Origin: Rhododendron vialii
Taxonomy: Eukaryota; Streptophyta; Magnoliopsida; Ericales; Ericaceae
Assembly: GCF_030253575.1 (NCBI RefSeq)
Contig: NC_080562.1
Location: 42,137,852-42,201,851, forward strand
Direction: 5' to 3'
DNA length: 64,000 nucleotides
Numbering within the stretch: position 1 is the first letter of the stretch; each line of letters opens with the position of its first letter. The notes under the pieces are model-generated. The model was not told the origin of the DNA. It saw only the letters and a program-made list of their open reading frames with translations, and made no database searches. The position numbers and the translations under genes were made by a program. Positions 15,848 to 28,100 of the stretch are shown piece after piece.

Positions 15848-18485
15848 ATGGCGGTTATGGGATCGTGGGTTTTCCGATTACTCGTTATTGGGTCGACTTT
15901 TTTGGCGTTTTGGAGTGAAGTTGAAACGGTTTACGCAGAGGGAGAAGGAAATTTGGTGGATTTCATCACGTGGAGTGACATGAAGGTGGATTTGAAAAAA
16001 CAGAGGCTGGATTTGAGGGATGGATATAACAGGAGTCGAGTCATTGTAGTTGATCAGAGTGGAAAGGGAGATTCAGTTACAGTACAAGGTGCGGTTGATA
16101 TGGTTCCGATGAATAATTCTGAAAGAGTGAAAATCTACGTTCTTCCCGGGATCTACAGGTGTGCTATATAACTGTGGATATACAAAACATGTACTATATA
16201 TATACTGTATGTATCAGTGTATAAGCAATGCTACCAACACAACTGCGTCAGGGCTGTTCGATGCAGACGAGTCCACGTGCATTGAACGACTCCATTTGTA
16301 CGCAGTTGTGTCCGGAGTCTGTTATAAAGTTATGTTTGTAGAATTCTTGCAGTGTATATCTATGATTCTGACTGGTGTTTGGAATAAACTAGTTGTTTCA
16401 CCATCTGAGAAACTCAGGAAGTTTTAACTTCTTTTAATGTTGTGGAGTTGAATTCGGGACATGGGGACCAAAAGTAGCAACATGGGTATTGGAAGTTATT
16501 AGTTTTGGATCAGTACACTTTTTGTGACAAAAAATATATTTTTTCTTTTAGAAATTTGTGACAAAAAAAAATTTTCTTTAAGAAATTGAGTTCTTTTCTA
16601 AACAGTGTCTCAAACTCTTTTTTTTTTTTTTTTTTTGTCACTGCGAAATACATCAGTGGGTTAGTGAGTTAGTTGTTAGGGGGAAGAGGAAAGGGAGGCC
16701 ACCACATGAGTGGGGTAAGCGTGGGAAACGAACCCAGGCCAAATAAACGGGGCAAAGGGTGCTCGACCAATTGAGACACCGCCTATATTCAACAGTGCCT
16801 CAAACTCAAGCATGGTTTTTGTTGCGACTAGGAGTGCAATGTTTGTACACTCTAATATTTCAAATTCCAAATTATTGAATATTTTTCTGAAAGATATACA
16901 AAATACTTTCTTTTCTTTTCTTTTTCTTTCAGGGAAAAGGTGTTGGTTCCAGACTCCAAGCCTTACATTTCATTAATCGGAGTCGAAAATCGAACTTCGG
17001 AAACCATCATCACTTGGAATGATAAAGCCTCAGACAAAGAAAAGGATGGAAGAGAACTGGGGACATCTAGATCAGCTTCTGTTGCCATAGAATCTGATTT
17101 CTTCTGTGCAACTGGAATCACCATCGAGGTACAAATCATACCTGGATACCGTTTCGGGTTATAATTGTTTTCACTTTTGATTTTGATTCTAAGTTTCTAG
17201 TCTTTTGCAGAATTCAGTGGTTGCTGTCCCCGGAGCTCATGGGAATCAGGCTGTTGCATTGAGGATAAAAGGCAATAAAGCTATGTTTTATAGAGTGAGG
17301 ATTTTGGGGACACAGGACACGCTTTTAGATGATTATGGATCACATTATTTCTACCAATGTTACGTTCAAGGATCCATCGATTTCATATTTGGTAGTTCAA
17401 GATCGCTGTATCAGGTATCATCGTATTTAGATCTTCAATTTGTTGAGGAAATCGAAAGGGAAGTGCTTCTTTGCTATCGTTTTCAATTTCCGTCTTCATT
17501 TTTTGAAAAAAAAAAAATACTCTTATAAATCTTGTTTGGCTAACTTTCCGGGTGATGCTGCCATGCTCTTGGTCCCTATAATCGTTGTGCTATATTTCAA
17601 AGATTAAAGTTCTTTTTGCCAAGCCAAAAAAAAAAAAACTTGTTTGGCATACTGTTTATAGAAAGGTTTCGCAAATGGGGCTGACACTGGAAGGTCCCAT
17701 CTTGGAACTTTTCATTGTTGTGCACAAGAACTAAGAAAATGAATGGAGCTGCTATGAACTTTTCGTTGTTTTTGTTTCTGGAAAACGAAAAGGAAAATGG
17801 CAAAAAACGAAAACAGTTCAGACATACATTACATATTTTCTTCTCTCTCTCCATAAATCCAAGATAAAAACAGAAAAAAAACAAGTTTAAGATCCTCACT
17901 ACTTGCGACTGATTCTTGATGATATTCCTTAAAACTGGTGTTCTGAATGTATTGAACCAGGAATGTGTTCTTCACTCAACAGCTCAAAGCTATGGAGCAA
18001 TTGCAGCTCACCACAGAGACACACAAGAAGAGGATACGGGGTTCTCTTTTGTGAACTGTACAATCAACGGCACTGGCATGGTCTATTTAGGAAGAGCTTG
18101 GGGGGACTACTCGCGAGCAATATACTCCTACTGCGTTATCGACAGTGTAGTAACTCCATCCGGATGGAGCGACTGGAATCAACCGTCCAGGCAGAAGTAA
18201 GAATCTCATCAGTCAGCTCTTGATTTAAGGAAAGAAACTGATGTTTTAGACTGAACGAAAATGTGCCTACAGAATATGTTAGTTACCCATTTGATAGACG
18301 AAATGTATAATAAGTCAAGTTTGTCTGCATTTTGTAGGACCGCGGTGTTTGGGGAGTTCCAGTGTAGAGGCGAAGGAGCGGATAGAAAGAAGAGAGTGGC
18401 ATGGTCCAGGTCTTTCAGTTATGAGGAAGTTAGGCCTTTTCTGGATATGACTTTCATTTCTGGAGAGCAATGGCTGAGACTATAG
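15848..18485 (+). CDS. Pectin methylesterase (type II, without PMEI pro-region)
   Basis: Removes methyl esters from cell-wall homogalacturonan. Exons 15848-16158, 16933-17128, 17211-17414, 17961-18196, 18338-18485 give 364 residues. Start chosen at MAVMGSWVF because a signal-peptide-like hydrophobic run follows directly (residues 8-22), so the product should be secreted. The pectinesterase signatures are present in order: GIYRE (101-105), QAVALR (182-187), QDTL (204-207), DFIFG (226-230), LGRAW (280-284). The two catalytic Asp fit at 205 and 226, with the usual spacing of 21, and the substrate-binding Arg and Trp at 282 and 284. There is no inhibitor-like pro-domain, so it is the short type. 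The WLRL ending suggests a QRT1-like member, but that is a guess. Intron 1 carries a SINE. No fault seen. Confidence 0.92.
16237..16311. repeat. 12-bp inverted repeat in pectinesterase intron 1
   Basis: acacaactgcgt at 16237-16248 is followed by its exact reverse complement at 16300-16311, with a 51-base loop. It could be a small foldback element or a chance hairpin; no target duplication was found. Confidence 0.55.
16618..16790 (-). mobile_element. tRNA-derived SINE in pectinesterase intron 1
   Basis: Read on the minus strand, the element starts tataggcggtgtctcaattg, giving an A-box-like stretch. It then has the B-box-like gggttcgtttccc and ends in an A tract of about 20 (the T run at 16618-16637). 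It is bounded by 17-base direct repeats, aacagtgtctcaaactc at 16601-16617 and aacagtgcctcaaactc at 16791-16807, which differ at one base. It sits in the opposite orientation to the host gene, 142 bases before the exon 2 acceptor. Confidence 0.88.
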
Positions 18486-18819
18486 AACTATTTTAATTTC
18501 ATGTGTTTCATTCATTCTGGATTCAAAGCAGGCAAATTAGGTTTTGGGGATGTGGGGGCATTTCTTAGGCCAAAACATTGAACATCTGGAACTGAAGTTT
18601 TGAGCATTTGTCTACTTCATGTGAGGTAACCATTTCATAATTTTAGATTTGGTGGACAAGATAAAGCTCAGCGAACGGATCCACAGGAAATGATTCCAGC
18701 ATCGTAATTTGACGGAATAATCGCTGGGGAATATGAAGCTCAGTGAAAGAAAGCATAGATTAAGAAAAAAAAGATTGAGAAAATTATTCTAGCACTACAA
18801 GCGGACTTATGTAATACTA

Positions 18820-18985
18820 TTATTCTAAAATTATCTGGGTCCGAACCCAAGCCCGGATATGTTGGGGCCCAACCCGTTTCGATTTATTGCGAGAGCTTAA
18901 TAGGTTTGGACCGGACTAATTTGAGCCCGATTATTTAAATGACGCTCCAGACCGGGCCAAATTTACACCCCTAATCGGGAGGAAA
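18820..18985. repeat. Foldback-type repeat remnant (gggcccaaccc / acccctaa)
   Basis: A stretch of short degenerate motifs (gggtccgaacccaagcc, gaccggactaatttgagccc) ending in tttacacccctaa. It resembles one arm of the Mutator-like foldback MITEs seen at 50120-50590 and 61433-62065. No second arm or target duplication is visible, so this is a fragment. Confidence 0.4.
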
Positions 18986-19366
18986 AAGAGTTGAGATATG
19001 GCAGTCTTCTTTCCTTTTTAAAAGGATTTGATATTTACACTTCTTTCTTTTTAGTATTAAAAGTGTATTTTTTTGCTAAAAAATTAATAAAAAAAAAGCA
19101 CGTGGATATAAAAAAAAGAGAGGTGTGTAAATCAATTTGATAATGCCAAAACTGTTTTTGTTAACGTCAAAATTTCAGTGCATAAAAGTCTTGTACACTG
19201 CACATAGTACAAGCGTTTTATACACTAAAATTTTGACACAAACAAAAATTATTTTGGTATTATCTTCTTTTTTCTTTTCTTTTTTAACAAACAAACGCAA
19301 ATAGGAACACCTGCCTTGTAGTCATTTGCCCGATTCCTAGAATACTCCCACAACTCTGTCACCACG

Positions 19367-19387
19367 TCTCTCTCTCTCTCTCTCTCT
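19367..19387. repeat. CT microsatellite upstream of the 19.5-kb gene
   Basis: About ten CT units 124 bases before the ATG at 19511, probably in the leader or core promoter of that gene. Confidence 0.85.
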
Positions 19388-19510
19388 GTCTGTGTTGCAG
19401 AGTCCAATTCAACCTCCAATTCCCCCGTCCCTTCCTGCCCATAATCATCTACCATCAACTTCATCATATGGGCCTGGTCGTGTTGCGTAATTCCCCGCTA
19501 GTTTCTGTTT

Positions 19511-19897
19511 ATGTCTGAGAACGACCGATCCGACGGCATTGTTGTCGGCGGCGGTGATGGGTCCGATCGGAGGGACGATGATCGAATTAAGGAGGAGACA
19601 CGAAATGGGTTCGGATCGAAATTGGGAAAGGAGAAGCGTGTTCCAAGATTTCGATTCAGAAAGAAAAAGAAGGGTTCTTCTAATCCTTCTCCTTCGACTG
19701 TTCGCAAATTAGGTAATAATTTTTGCTGTTTTAAGCAAACCCCAACTTTGGATTCTCCTGCCGATGCGTCCCCAACGAGTGACCCAAACAGTCCAGCGTT
19801 TACTCATGAGTTGTTGAGGGATTTGATTGAAAAGAATGATTTTTATTCCAAAGAATGCAATCACCACCGGGATATAGATTGTGTAAAAGGTAATTGA
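19511..19897 (+). CDS. Uncharacterised basic plant protein, possibly first exon of a longer gene
   Basis: Reads from ATG at 19511 as MSENDRSDGIVVGGGDGSD, Gly/Asp-rich, then a strongly basic stretch (RVPRFRFRKKKKGSS, residues 44-58) that could be a nuclear signal. A Ser/Pro linker follows, and a more ordered tail (FTHELLRDLIEKNDFYSKEC) that looks like a conserved helix. I do not recognise the family. The frame ends at 19897 after DIDCVKGN. A fair splice donor (aaag then gtaatt, 19890) lies just before the stop, so this may be exon 1 of a longer gene. I found no convincing second exon in the next 2.5 kb. Codon use and leader position make it likely to be real. Confidence 0.6.
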   Translation: MSENDRSDGIVVGGGDGSDRRDDDRIKEETRNGFGSKLGKEKRVPRFRFRKKKKGSSNPSPSTVRKLGNNFCCFKQTPTLDSPADASPTSDPNSPAFTHELLRDLIEKNDFYSKECNHHRDIDCVKGN

Positions 19898-21587
19898 AAG
19901 AACTCATTAAATTCTTTTCTTGTATTGGTATTCAATTTTATGTACAGAATTGTACAGTTGATTTTTCTGTATCCAAAGATTGAGTTGTGGTTTTCTTCTG
20001 TTGTAAAGTTAGTTCGTAGTGCTCTGATTTGGGTTTTTTGGCTTTTTGACTAATGTGCAAGGTACTGATGATTAGTATGAGTAAATTTTCGACTTTGCTA
20101 TCTTGTTCTTGTTTGTATTTATGCCCGTGAAAGGTGGGAGAAGAGTGATTTTGTTACCAAACGATGCGAACCTGGTTTGGATATAGATTGTATGGGTTAG
20201 AATTGAAAGTACATAAGAAATGGGCGGCGATTGAGTTTTATTCGATTGTGGATTCTTATTCTTAGTGTAGAATAATGAAATGTGGTGATTCAATTCTGTC
20301 GCGTCTTTCCACCGGGTTTGTCTTGTAAGACTTGTGTGATCTTGTCAATTGTTAAGTTATCCTATCGAATAATTTACTGAGAAAAACAAAATATTTTTAG
20401 AGTTGCTTTCTATTTGTGAAACTCAAAAAGGGATTTAAAAACTAGGTTATTCTGTGATTGTATCGTATTTATGTGAATGAAACCGGACTGTTATGTCTGG
20501 AACATGCTCGACACTATGGGTGGTCTTGAACGTCATTTGGGGAAGAGGGTAATACTGCATTGTCGGAACGAGGACCACGTAGCTTTGGAATGCTAGTTAA
20601 ATTGAGTTAGAAGGCGATTTGGGTAGGTGGAGCTTGTGTTACAACTGAGGGCTAAATACCATGAGATCAAAATGTTCTTAAATTAGCTAGAGATGAGTAA
20701 ATTGGTCGCATTATTATATGTCCTTACATTTGTATTTTGAGAGGGAAATCCTCATTGCAGCATAGGGTTCAGTAAAGAAAACATTGTTTTGCCTTGCATC
20801 TAGAGCCAAAGATTCTACTGGATTTTCCTGACGAGCTCCTATTTTACTCGGGGTGAGTTGTCAGAGAGGTGATCTGGTGATTAAGAAACTTAAGTAGGGA
20901 GACCAAATATCAAGACGCGCAATGCAAGTTCACTTTAGTCGGCCTTCTAATGCCGCAGAGGTGGAATGTGTTTTGCAAATGGTATTCAATACTGTAAGAT
21001 CAATATGTGTTAGTTTAATGTTGTGTGCCCAAAGCAGTTCCAAAGCATTGGCATTTCTTTGGTTGTATCAGACTGTGAGGGGACTTGTATGAGGTGATTT
21101 TTCTGATTAATTTGAGTTAAGGGAATTGGTCATAGTGTGGGTAGTGACAGGTTTAAGTTGTATTTTGGGAGGAAATTCCCCATATCAGTTAGGCGTCCGG
21201 GTAAATTATAGATGTTGGTCGGGTTGAATATCGAGAAATTCGGAACATGTTCAATGTTAGTTAGAAATGAACTCTCCGGAGGCTAAGTGTTTGAATGGAA
21301 TGAGATCAAAGTGTGCTTAGGCTGTGAGCCTGTTTTCTAGAGAAATTGAAGGATTTCTGTCGTGGAAGACAATACAGCGGACTTCTTCTTTAATTACTTA
21401 GGAGTGTGCCTAGGCTGTGAGCTTGTCCCGAGTCCCAGCAGATTATTTATACTTTAGGAGGGGAGTCTATTACCATATCAATTTGGTTTTGCATGGCCGT
21501 GCAAGGTATGCAACACGATTTTAATTTCAGACACAACGTAACTTACTAGATGTTGAGTGTGTCTTAGTTGTACGAAGCAGGTGTAGA
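19898..21587. other. AT-rich stretch after the 19.5-kb gene; no gene recognised
   Basis: Could be a long intron or 3' flank of the preceding gene. No long frame in either strand. A few short imperfect direct repeats occur (for example gtgcttaggctgtgagc near 21314 and 21398), but nothing I can name. Confidence 0.4.
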
Positions 21588-21756
21588 CAGTGTTCTAAAA
21601 CTTGATGCTCGCTCTGCCAGGCACCTTGGAGCGAGTACTGTTAGTCGGCGAGTACTCAATGAGTAATGCCCACCGAATAGGGGATTAGTCCCCTCAGCCC
21701 CTTGGAGCGAGTACTCGCCGAGTACTCGGCGAGAAATACCGAATTTTAGAACACTG
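21588..21756. mobile_element. Small palindromic MITE (cagtgttctaaaa ends)
   Basis: A 169-base element whose ends are inverted copies: cagtgttctaaaa at the left and ttttagaacactg at the right. The interior is made of repeats of gcgagtactc and its complement, so the single strand should fold strongly. No clear target duplication could be read, so the superfamily is left open. Confidence 0.65.
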
Positions 21757-22644
21757 GGTACAGGGGGAAGCCAAGTCCTTGTAGCGCCCCAAAAGGGCTG
21801 TAATGTGCAGCACCCAAAGGCCCCGTCACCAATTTAATTTGGCAGTCCTTTACCATTTGCTCTTCTCCTCCCCCTTTCTCTCGCGTATCGTACAAAATGT
21901 GGTGTGAAGCTCATTTTGGGGTTTCACAAAAATAATTTGAGTCGTTCAATAAAAAAAATTAATTTGAGTGATCTGGTAAAAAAAATAGCTCAACCAGATA
22001 ATTGTAAATAATTTATGTAATTTTTTAATTTTTCATTCAAAATTTAGGATCTTGAATACTGAATGAATCTTGGAAAAAAATAGAAAATTGCGTGCCCAAT
22101 ATTTTCATGATCCAAATAACATATATTGTAAAGCATGTTGAGAAGAGTAATTATTAAAAAAATTATCTTGATCGAACATCGATAGGTATGCTACACAATT
22201 TTAATTTATGACCTCTGTATTGGAGTCTTTTGATTCGAATGGGTTATGTACTAATGGTGGAAAAAAGATATGAAGGTGTAATGGTCTAATATGTGACAAT
22301 GGGCCTTATGGTCCTATTATGTGGTTTATGACTGAAGTTTGGGCCTTTCTATTAGCGAAAATGATGGTCCAGTACATGTTTTGATAATTAATATCTGTCA
22401 ATGACATTTTTAATATTGACAAATGTTCTCAGTATGTTCTTGACCGGTATTAATTATCAAAATACGTCATTGGCCGTCGTTTTCCCTTTCTATCTATTAT
22501 GTAGAGCACAACTTATTTTTTGGGCTTTTTTGGAAGTCTTTTGATTGGGCCAATAATATGTTTTTGGCTCATTTAACTAAAAACCGACCAAACCCACCCA
22601 ATCTAACCAAACCAAAACAAACCGAATGGTTTTCTTAAAAAGTA

Positions 22645-22880
22645 CTACCTCCGTTCCAATTTAATTATCACTTTTGAAAGTTCGTGTCACTTTTCAATTG
22701 ATTATATTTTGTAATTTATAATGCTTTAGGTAATTTTGAAAACATTGTATTATAGAACAAATTGAGATCTATCAAACAAGATCCATATTAGATATAAAAT
22801 TCATTACCAATTTAAAAATATAACTAGTTTTTTTATCCAGTAAAAATAGAACATGGACAAATAAATTGAGACGGAGGGAG
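22645..22880. mobile_element. Stowaway-like MITE (Tc1/mariner type)
   Basis: A 236-base element with ends ctacctccgttcc and, inverted, ctccctccgtctc, flanked by TA on both sides (22643-22644, 22881-22882). These ends and the TA duplication are the mark of plant Stowaway elements. AT-rich interior with no coding capacity. Confidence 0.85.
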
Positions 22881-22971
22881 TACATACTACAGTAATCGGT
22901 GTTGAGTTCTTGATATTAGAAAACCGATTTCATCCCTTTTGGTAATGTTGGGCAGGACAAGTTGTGTACTT

Positions 22972-23793
22972 TTTGACATAAAAGAGAACTTCACTTATAT
23001 AAAGCATGATAATACAAGGAAAAGGAAAACAAGAAATATTACAACAGTATTATCACAAATATGAATGAAAAAAACAAACGCCGCAAAACCTCCATAGCCA
23101 AAGGTATCATTAGGCTCTAGTAAGCAAGTAACCTTTTAACGAGCCGCAATAACTCAACCATCCTCCAATAAGCAAGTAATCATTCAACGAGCCACAATAA
23201 CCCAACATCCGATACCAAAGCCTTCTCAAACCAAACCGCAACCAAAGGCTAAATGGAACGCGCCCATTAAATCACGGCCGAAACAGATGAAGAATATGAG
23301 ACTAGTGCTTGCGATAGAGTGAAATGTGGATGAGAGTGCCCATGTGCAAAAAAAGAAGAAATGACACCACCGAAGGAAGTGCATGAGTGAGGTGAAACAT
23401 AACCAGTGACTACAACCAACAGACCTGGGAAACAGGAGAAATGACCGATCGGGACGGGAAGGGGAAAACTTCTCCGAGGGGACGGATCGGAACCAAATAG
23501 AAGATAGGGAGGACTGATCGGGTCACACACGGCTACCACGCACACATGCAAAAGGTAAGAACCCCAAATCTCAACAAAAAACAGAAGCCGGGGCCCCAAA
23601 AATAGACCCAACGGTAGCGGGAACAATAAACTCCACATGCAAAAGCAAAACATAGTCACAGAGAAACTAAGAAGACTACTCTCTGCATCTACTGCACTTT
23701 AACTTGATCCAGATGCAATCATTGATCCACCATCCATCAGAACCGGAAGGCGGCAGGGGCGGCGGCGGCTACGGCAGGGGGCGATGGCTAGGA
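22972..23793 (-). mobile_element. Retroposed segment with 16-bp target-site duplication
   Basis: An 822-base insert bounded by perfect direct repeats gacaagttgtgtactt at 22956-22971 and 23794-23809. Read on the minus strand, its 5' end is very GC-rich (gccgtagccgccgccgcc) and it becomes AT-rich toward a short A-rich end, as in a LINE-type retroposon or processed transcript. The longest frame, 130 codons, resembles no protein I know and is probably not coding. It may be a non-autonomous LINE derivative or a retrocopy of a noncoding transcript. Confidence 0.75.
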
Positions 23794-24084
23794 GACAAGT
23801 TGTGTACTTAAATTGCCCCTTTACGTCAACAATAACGCTCTCTTTAGGGTAGGGTCGATTTTCCCCATTCCCAGGTCATTTTTCTCTCAGTTAAATTTGA
23901 GAAGAAATTTTTGGGTGCCGGGTGGTGTCCTAACAGCGTATTCGGGCTAATCAAAAGTATGTTAGACGATCCAGATTGAAACCCTCTTATCCCACCACTC
24001 TCTCTCCTTTTTCTCTCTCCAAATCCGAAGCGTTTAAAATTGAAATAGATGGTTCGGATGCGCTGCTCGGGCATTACGTGATGC

Positions 24085-24380
24085 TTTTTTGATAGGACTA
24101 TAAACGAACTAAGCAGCTCGCAAGCTTAAGCTCAAGTTTTTGGCTCGTTTAGTAAACAAGTCGAGTGAAGCTCGACTCATTCGACAAAAGCTCGGTTCAT
24201 TAAGGACAACTCGGCTCAATTAAAGATGCTCGTTTAGTAAATGACTAAAGTTCGATTCGACAGTGACTCGGCTCGTTAAGGCTTGAGCCGAACTCAAGCC
24301 CAAGTTTTTAGTGTAAACGAGTTGACATCAAACTCAACAAAACTTGGTTCGGCTCGATTCGTCTTCAGCTCTACCGCTCG
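24085..24380. mobile_element. Foldback repeat rich in GCTCG motifs (Mutator-like MITE candidate)
   Basis: Starts near aggactataaacgaact and ends with a degenerate inverted copy, agctctacc in the plus strand. The interior is filled with ctcgactcg, ctcggttc and cgagttg type words that pair with one another. Such elements are common in plant spacers. No clean target duplication was seen, so the edges are approximate. Confidence 0.5.
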
Positions 24381-24516
24381 GCACCCAAAAATTCCTCGTT
24401 GAATTCAGATACAGCGGCAGTGAGCCGTCTTCAACAACACTCCCCCTCTACTACCCCTTTAAAAACGAACTGTACATAATTTGACAGTATCAAAAACTCA
24501 AACCCTACGCTAACAG

Positions 24517-24537
24517 TCTCTCTCTCTCTCTCTCTCT
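24517..24537. repeat. CT microsatellite in the GluRS leader
   Basis: About ten CT units ending 34 bases before the GluRS start codon. Confidence 0.85.
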
Positions 24538-24571
24538 AAAAGGTGAGGCGGCTGCTACTGAGGAGAAGCTT

Positions 24572-25047
24572 ATGGAGATCAAGCTGTCCTTCTCGCCCAA
24601 TAGCCCTCCGCTGGCAGTCATTGCCGCCGCTGAAATCGCCGGGATCCCTCTCTCTTCCGATTCGTCTCTCCCCTCTGGCTCTCCTCCCGCTTTCCTCTTC
24701 TCCAATGGGTAAACGAGTTTTAATCATCTTTCATGTCATGTGATTGTTTTCTCCTCCTAAGATTTGATTCCTTTCATGTGTACCATGCGTTAAAAGTGGT
24801 TATTAGGGTTTTGTTCAATTACTTTATCAATCATGGTGCGTTGTGAGCTTTTGCAACGTACCACCGTTGGACGGACTGATTTCCAATGCTGAACTGAACC
24901 GAACTTGTATGCAGATTGGAATTGCGTGGGACGAAGGTGTTGCTCAGTTATCTCGGTCGCACGGCAAGCGTTCGCAATTTTTACGGATGTGATGCCTTGG
25001 AATCTTGCCAGGTACGCTAATCCACGTTCGTCCCCCAGTGAGGTTCT

Positions 25048-25123
<76 letters not shown>

Positions 25124-28100
25124 GTTCTTTGTTCAGGATTGCTAATTTCTTGTCACCAATGTTGGTTTTTTCTTTTTTTCTAGATGGATGAATGGTTAGA
25201 GTACGCCTCAATTCTGGCATCAGGTGCGGAATTTGAGGGTGGATGTAGCTACATTGATGGATATCTGTTGAAGCGTACGTTTCTGGTTGGACATTGTTTA
25301 TCTATTGCGGACATAGCAATCTGGGCGGGTCTTGCAGGTAAAAAGTTTAGGTTCTAATTGATATAGTGTCAGAGAACTGAAATATATCTCAGAATTTTTT
25401 CCACTGGTTGCTCCTTTTTTTTTTTTTGGTAAACCCACTGGTTGCTCCTTATTCTTACTAATAAAAAAGGGTATAATTACTTGTCTGTCGTCTGATGGGC
25501 CTGTTGCATCTCTTGACCACAAAGTTCCATTTGGATGTTATCCATGTCTTTTCTTTATTGTGATAGTTGTTTCCAAGTGATATCTTCAACATTTTTTTTA
25601 ATTAACAGACTTTGAATTATTTAGGATTTCCACAGATCAACCCATCTTCCATTTCCGTTAAATATCGACTGTTTAGTCATTTGGCAGCCTATGGCTTTTG
25701 TGTATTGTCTTACCTTTGTGTCCATGGCATGTCAACTATGTTTTCGGAATTAAGAGTTCTGTTAATGCTTAAGACTGTGCTCTTTGTAGGAAATGGGCAG
25801 AGATGGGAAAGTCTGAGGAAGTCAAAGAAATTTGCAAACCTAGTGCGGTGGTTCAACTCATTATCTGCGGAATATGGTGCTGTCCTGAACAAAGTCACAT
25901 CAACTTATGTTGGGAAACGTGCTGTGGGAAAGCAAATTGTAGCTTCAGTGAAAGGAAAAGGGCAAGCCAATGGGGATGTTGGTGACAAGGTAAAAGCTGG
26001 TATAGATCTTCCAGATGCTGAAATGGGAAAGGTGAGGTTGCGCTTTGCACCAGAGCCCAGTGGTTACCTTCACATTGGACATTCTAAGGCAGCGTTGTTG
26101 AACCAGTATTTTGCTGAAAGGTACGAAGGGCAGGTCATTGTGCGCTTTGACGATACTAACCCTGCTAAAGAGAGTAACGAATTTGTGGACAACATACTGA
26201 AAGACATAGCAACTTTGGGTATCAAATACGAGACCGTAACTTATACTTCAAATTACTTCCCAAAGCTAATGGAAATGGCTGAAAAATTGATCATTCAAGG
26301 AAAGGCTTATGTGGATGATACACCACGAGAGCAAATGCAAAAGGAGAGGATGGATGGCATTGATTCAAGGTGTAGAAATAACAACCCCGAGGAAAATATG
26401 AAATTGTGGAAGGAGATGATTGCAGGATCAGAAAGGGGGTTGCAGTGTTGTCTCCGTGGTAAGTTGGATATGCAGGATCCAAACAAGTCACTACGGGATC
26501 CGGTGTACTACCGCTGCAATCCGATTCCTCACCATCGTATTGGCTCAAGTTACAAGATATATCCGACTTATGATTTTGCATGTCCATTTGTGGATTCTAT
26601 TGAAGGTATCACACATGCATTGCGATCTAGTGAGTATCATGACCGCAATGCTCAGTACTATAGGATTCAGGAAGATATGGGACTTCGAAAGGTTCTAATA
26701 TATGAATTTAGTCGGTTAAATTTGGTCTACACGCTTCTGAGCAAGCGCAAGCTGCTTTGGTTTGTTCAGAATGGAAAGGTTGAAGGTTGGGATGATCCTC
26801 GCTTTCCAACTGTACAGGGAATCGTGCGGAGAGGTCTAAAAATTGAGGCACTGATAGAGTTCATTGTTGAACAGGTAAGAAATACAGCCCTGCAATATTC
26901 AGTAAAGTTGGTCGTACATGCAGTAATATGTAGTATACTGAAGACTAGATTTTCTTTGGTGAAATCCTGCACCATGATTAGTTTGACAGTAACCAAACCG
27001 AACCAGACTAAGCCTTAATTTTTGAATTGGCAGTTATGGACCGTTCTTTGTTAATTTTCCCCTCTTTTTAGTTTTATTATTAGATTGCTTTTAAGTAAGC
27101 ACAGATAATATTTAGTTCTGAGTGAATTTATATATTGATGAAGATTTTCTTTCCCCTTGTTATATCGGGCAACATGCTTTACGAAAGAGTATTCTAGCTA
27201 ATTTGTTCCTCTGATGCTTAAATCTAATTGTAATTCTCTTGTCTCAGGGAGCTTCAAAGAATTTGAATCTCATGGAATGGGATAAACTCTGGACCATTAA
27301 TAAAAAAATTGTTGATCCTGTGTGTCCTAGACATACTGCTGTGATTGAAGAAGGACGTGTCATGTTAACTCTAACCGATGGACCACATAAACCATTTGTC
27401 CGGATCATACCAAGGCATAAGAAATCTGAAGATGCCGGACAGAAGGCTACAACTTACACTAGGCAAATATGGATTGACCGCATTGATGCTGAGTCAATCT
27501 CAGTTGATGAGGAAATAACCTTGATGGATTGGGGCAATGCGATAGTGAGAGAAATCACGAAGGATGAGAGTGCAAAAGTTGTGAAGTTAACTGGAGTTTT
27601 ACATCTTGAAGGCTCTGTCAAGACCACAAAGTTGAAGCTTACCTGGTTACCTGAAACAAATGAGCTGGTGAATCTCTCTTTGGTGGAGTTTGATTATCTA
27701 ATTACCAAAAAGAAGGTGTGTACTGCTCATATTCTTATTCTCTTTTATTTGTCTTGTGCGGGATCGCTGTGTTTTTGTCATTTTTATAATTGCATGGTTC
27801 TTGAGGTCAACTTTAGGAATAACGGAAGACAAAAATACGATATAGCCATGTTGGAAACATTACCTATCAAGGAAAGAAAGATGGGTGAAAACATTTTCCC
27901 ATTGGATTTACTCTTCCGTTGGTGATTGTTTTATCGTGGTAAAAAGTACTACTGAGATGTCTTGTTCCGTATGGGGTATTGATATTTGCACTCCAGGATT
28001 CGATGACTACATGATGTTGGTGTGTAGCAAAACCTGAAATGTAAATGCATAACACAGCTAAAATATCTGTGTTTGTAACTGCATTGTTTTCCTTTTTGAG

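Noticed and set aside
23267-23659. 130-codon minus-strand frame
   Set aside because: It lies in a retroposed segment, is rich in Phe, Leu, Ser and Pro as random CT-rich DNA would be, and matches no family I know.
24790-25123. Frames with long Arg-Glu or Leu-Ser runs
   Set aside because: Translation of the CT/GA microsatellite in a GluRS intron.
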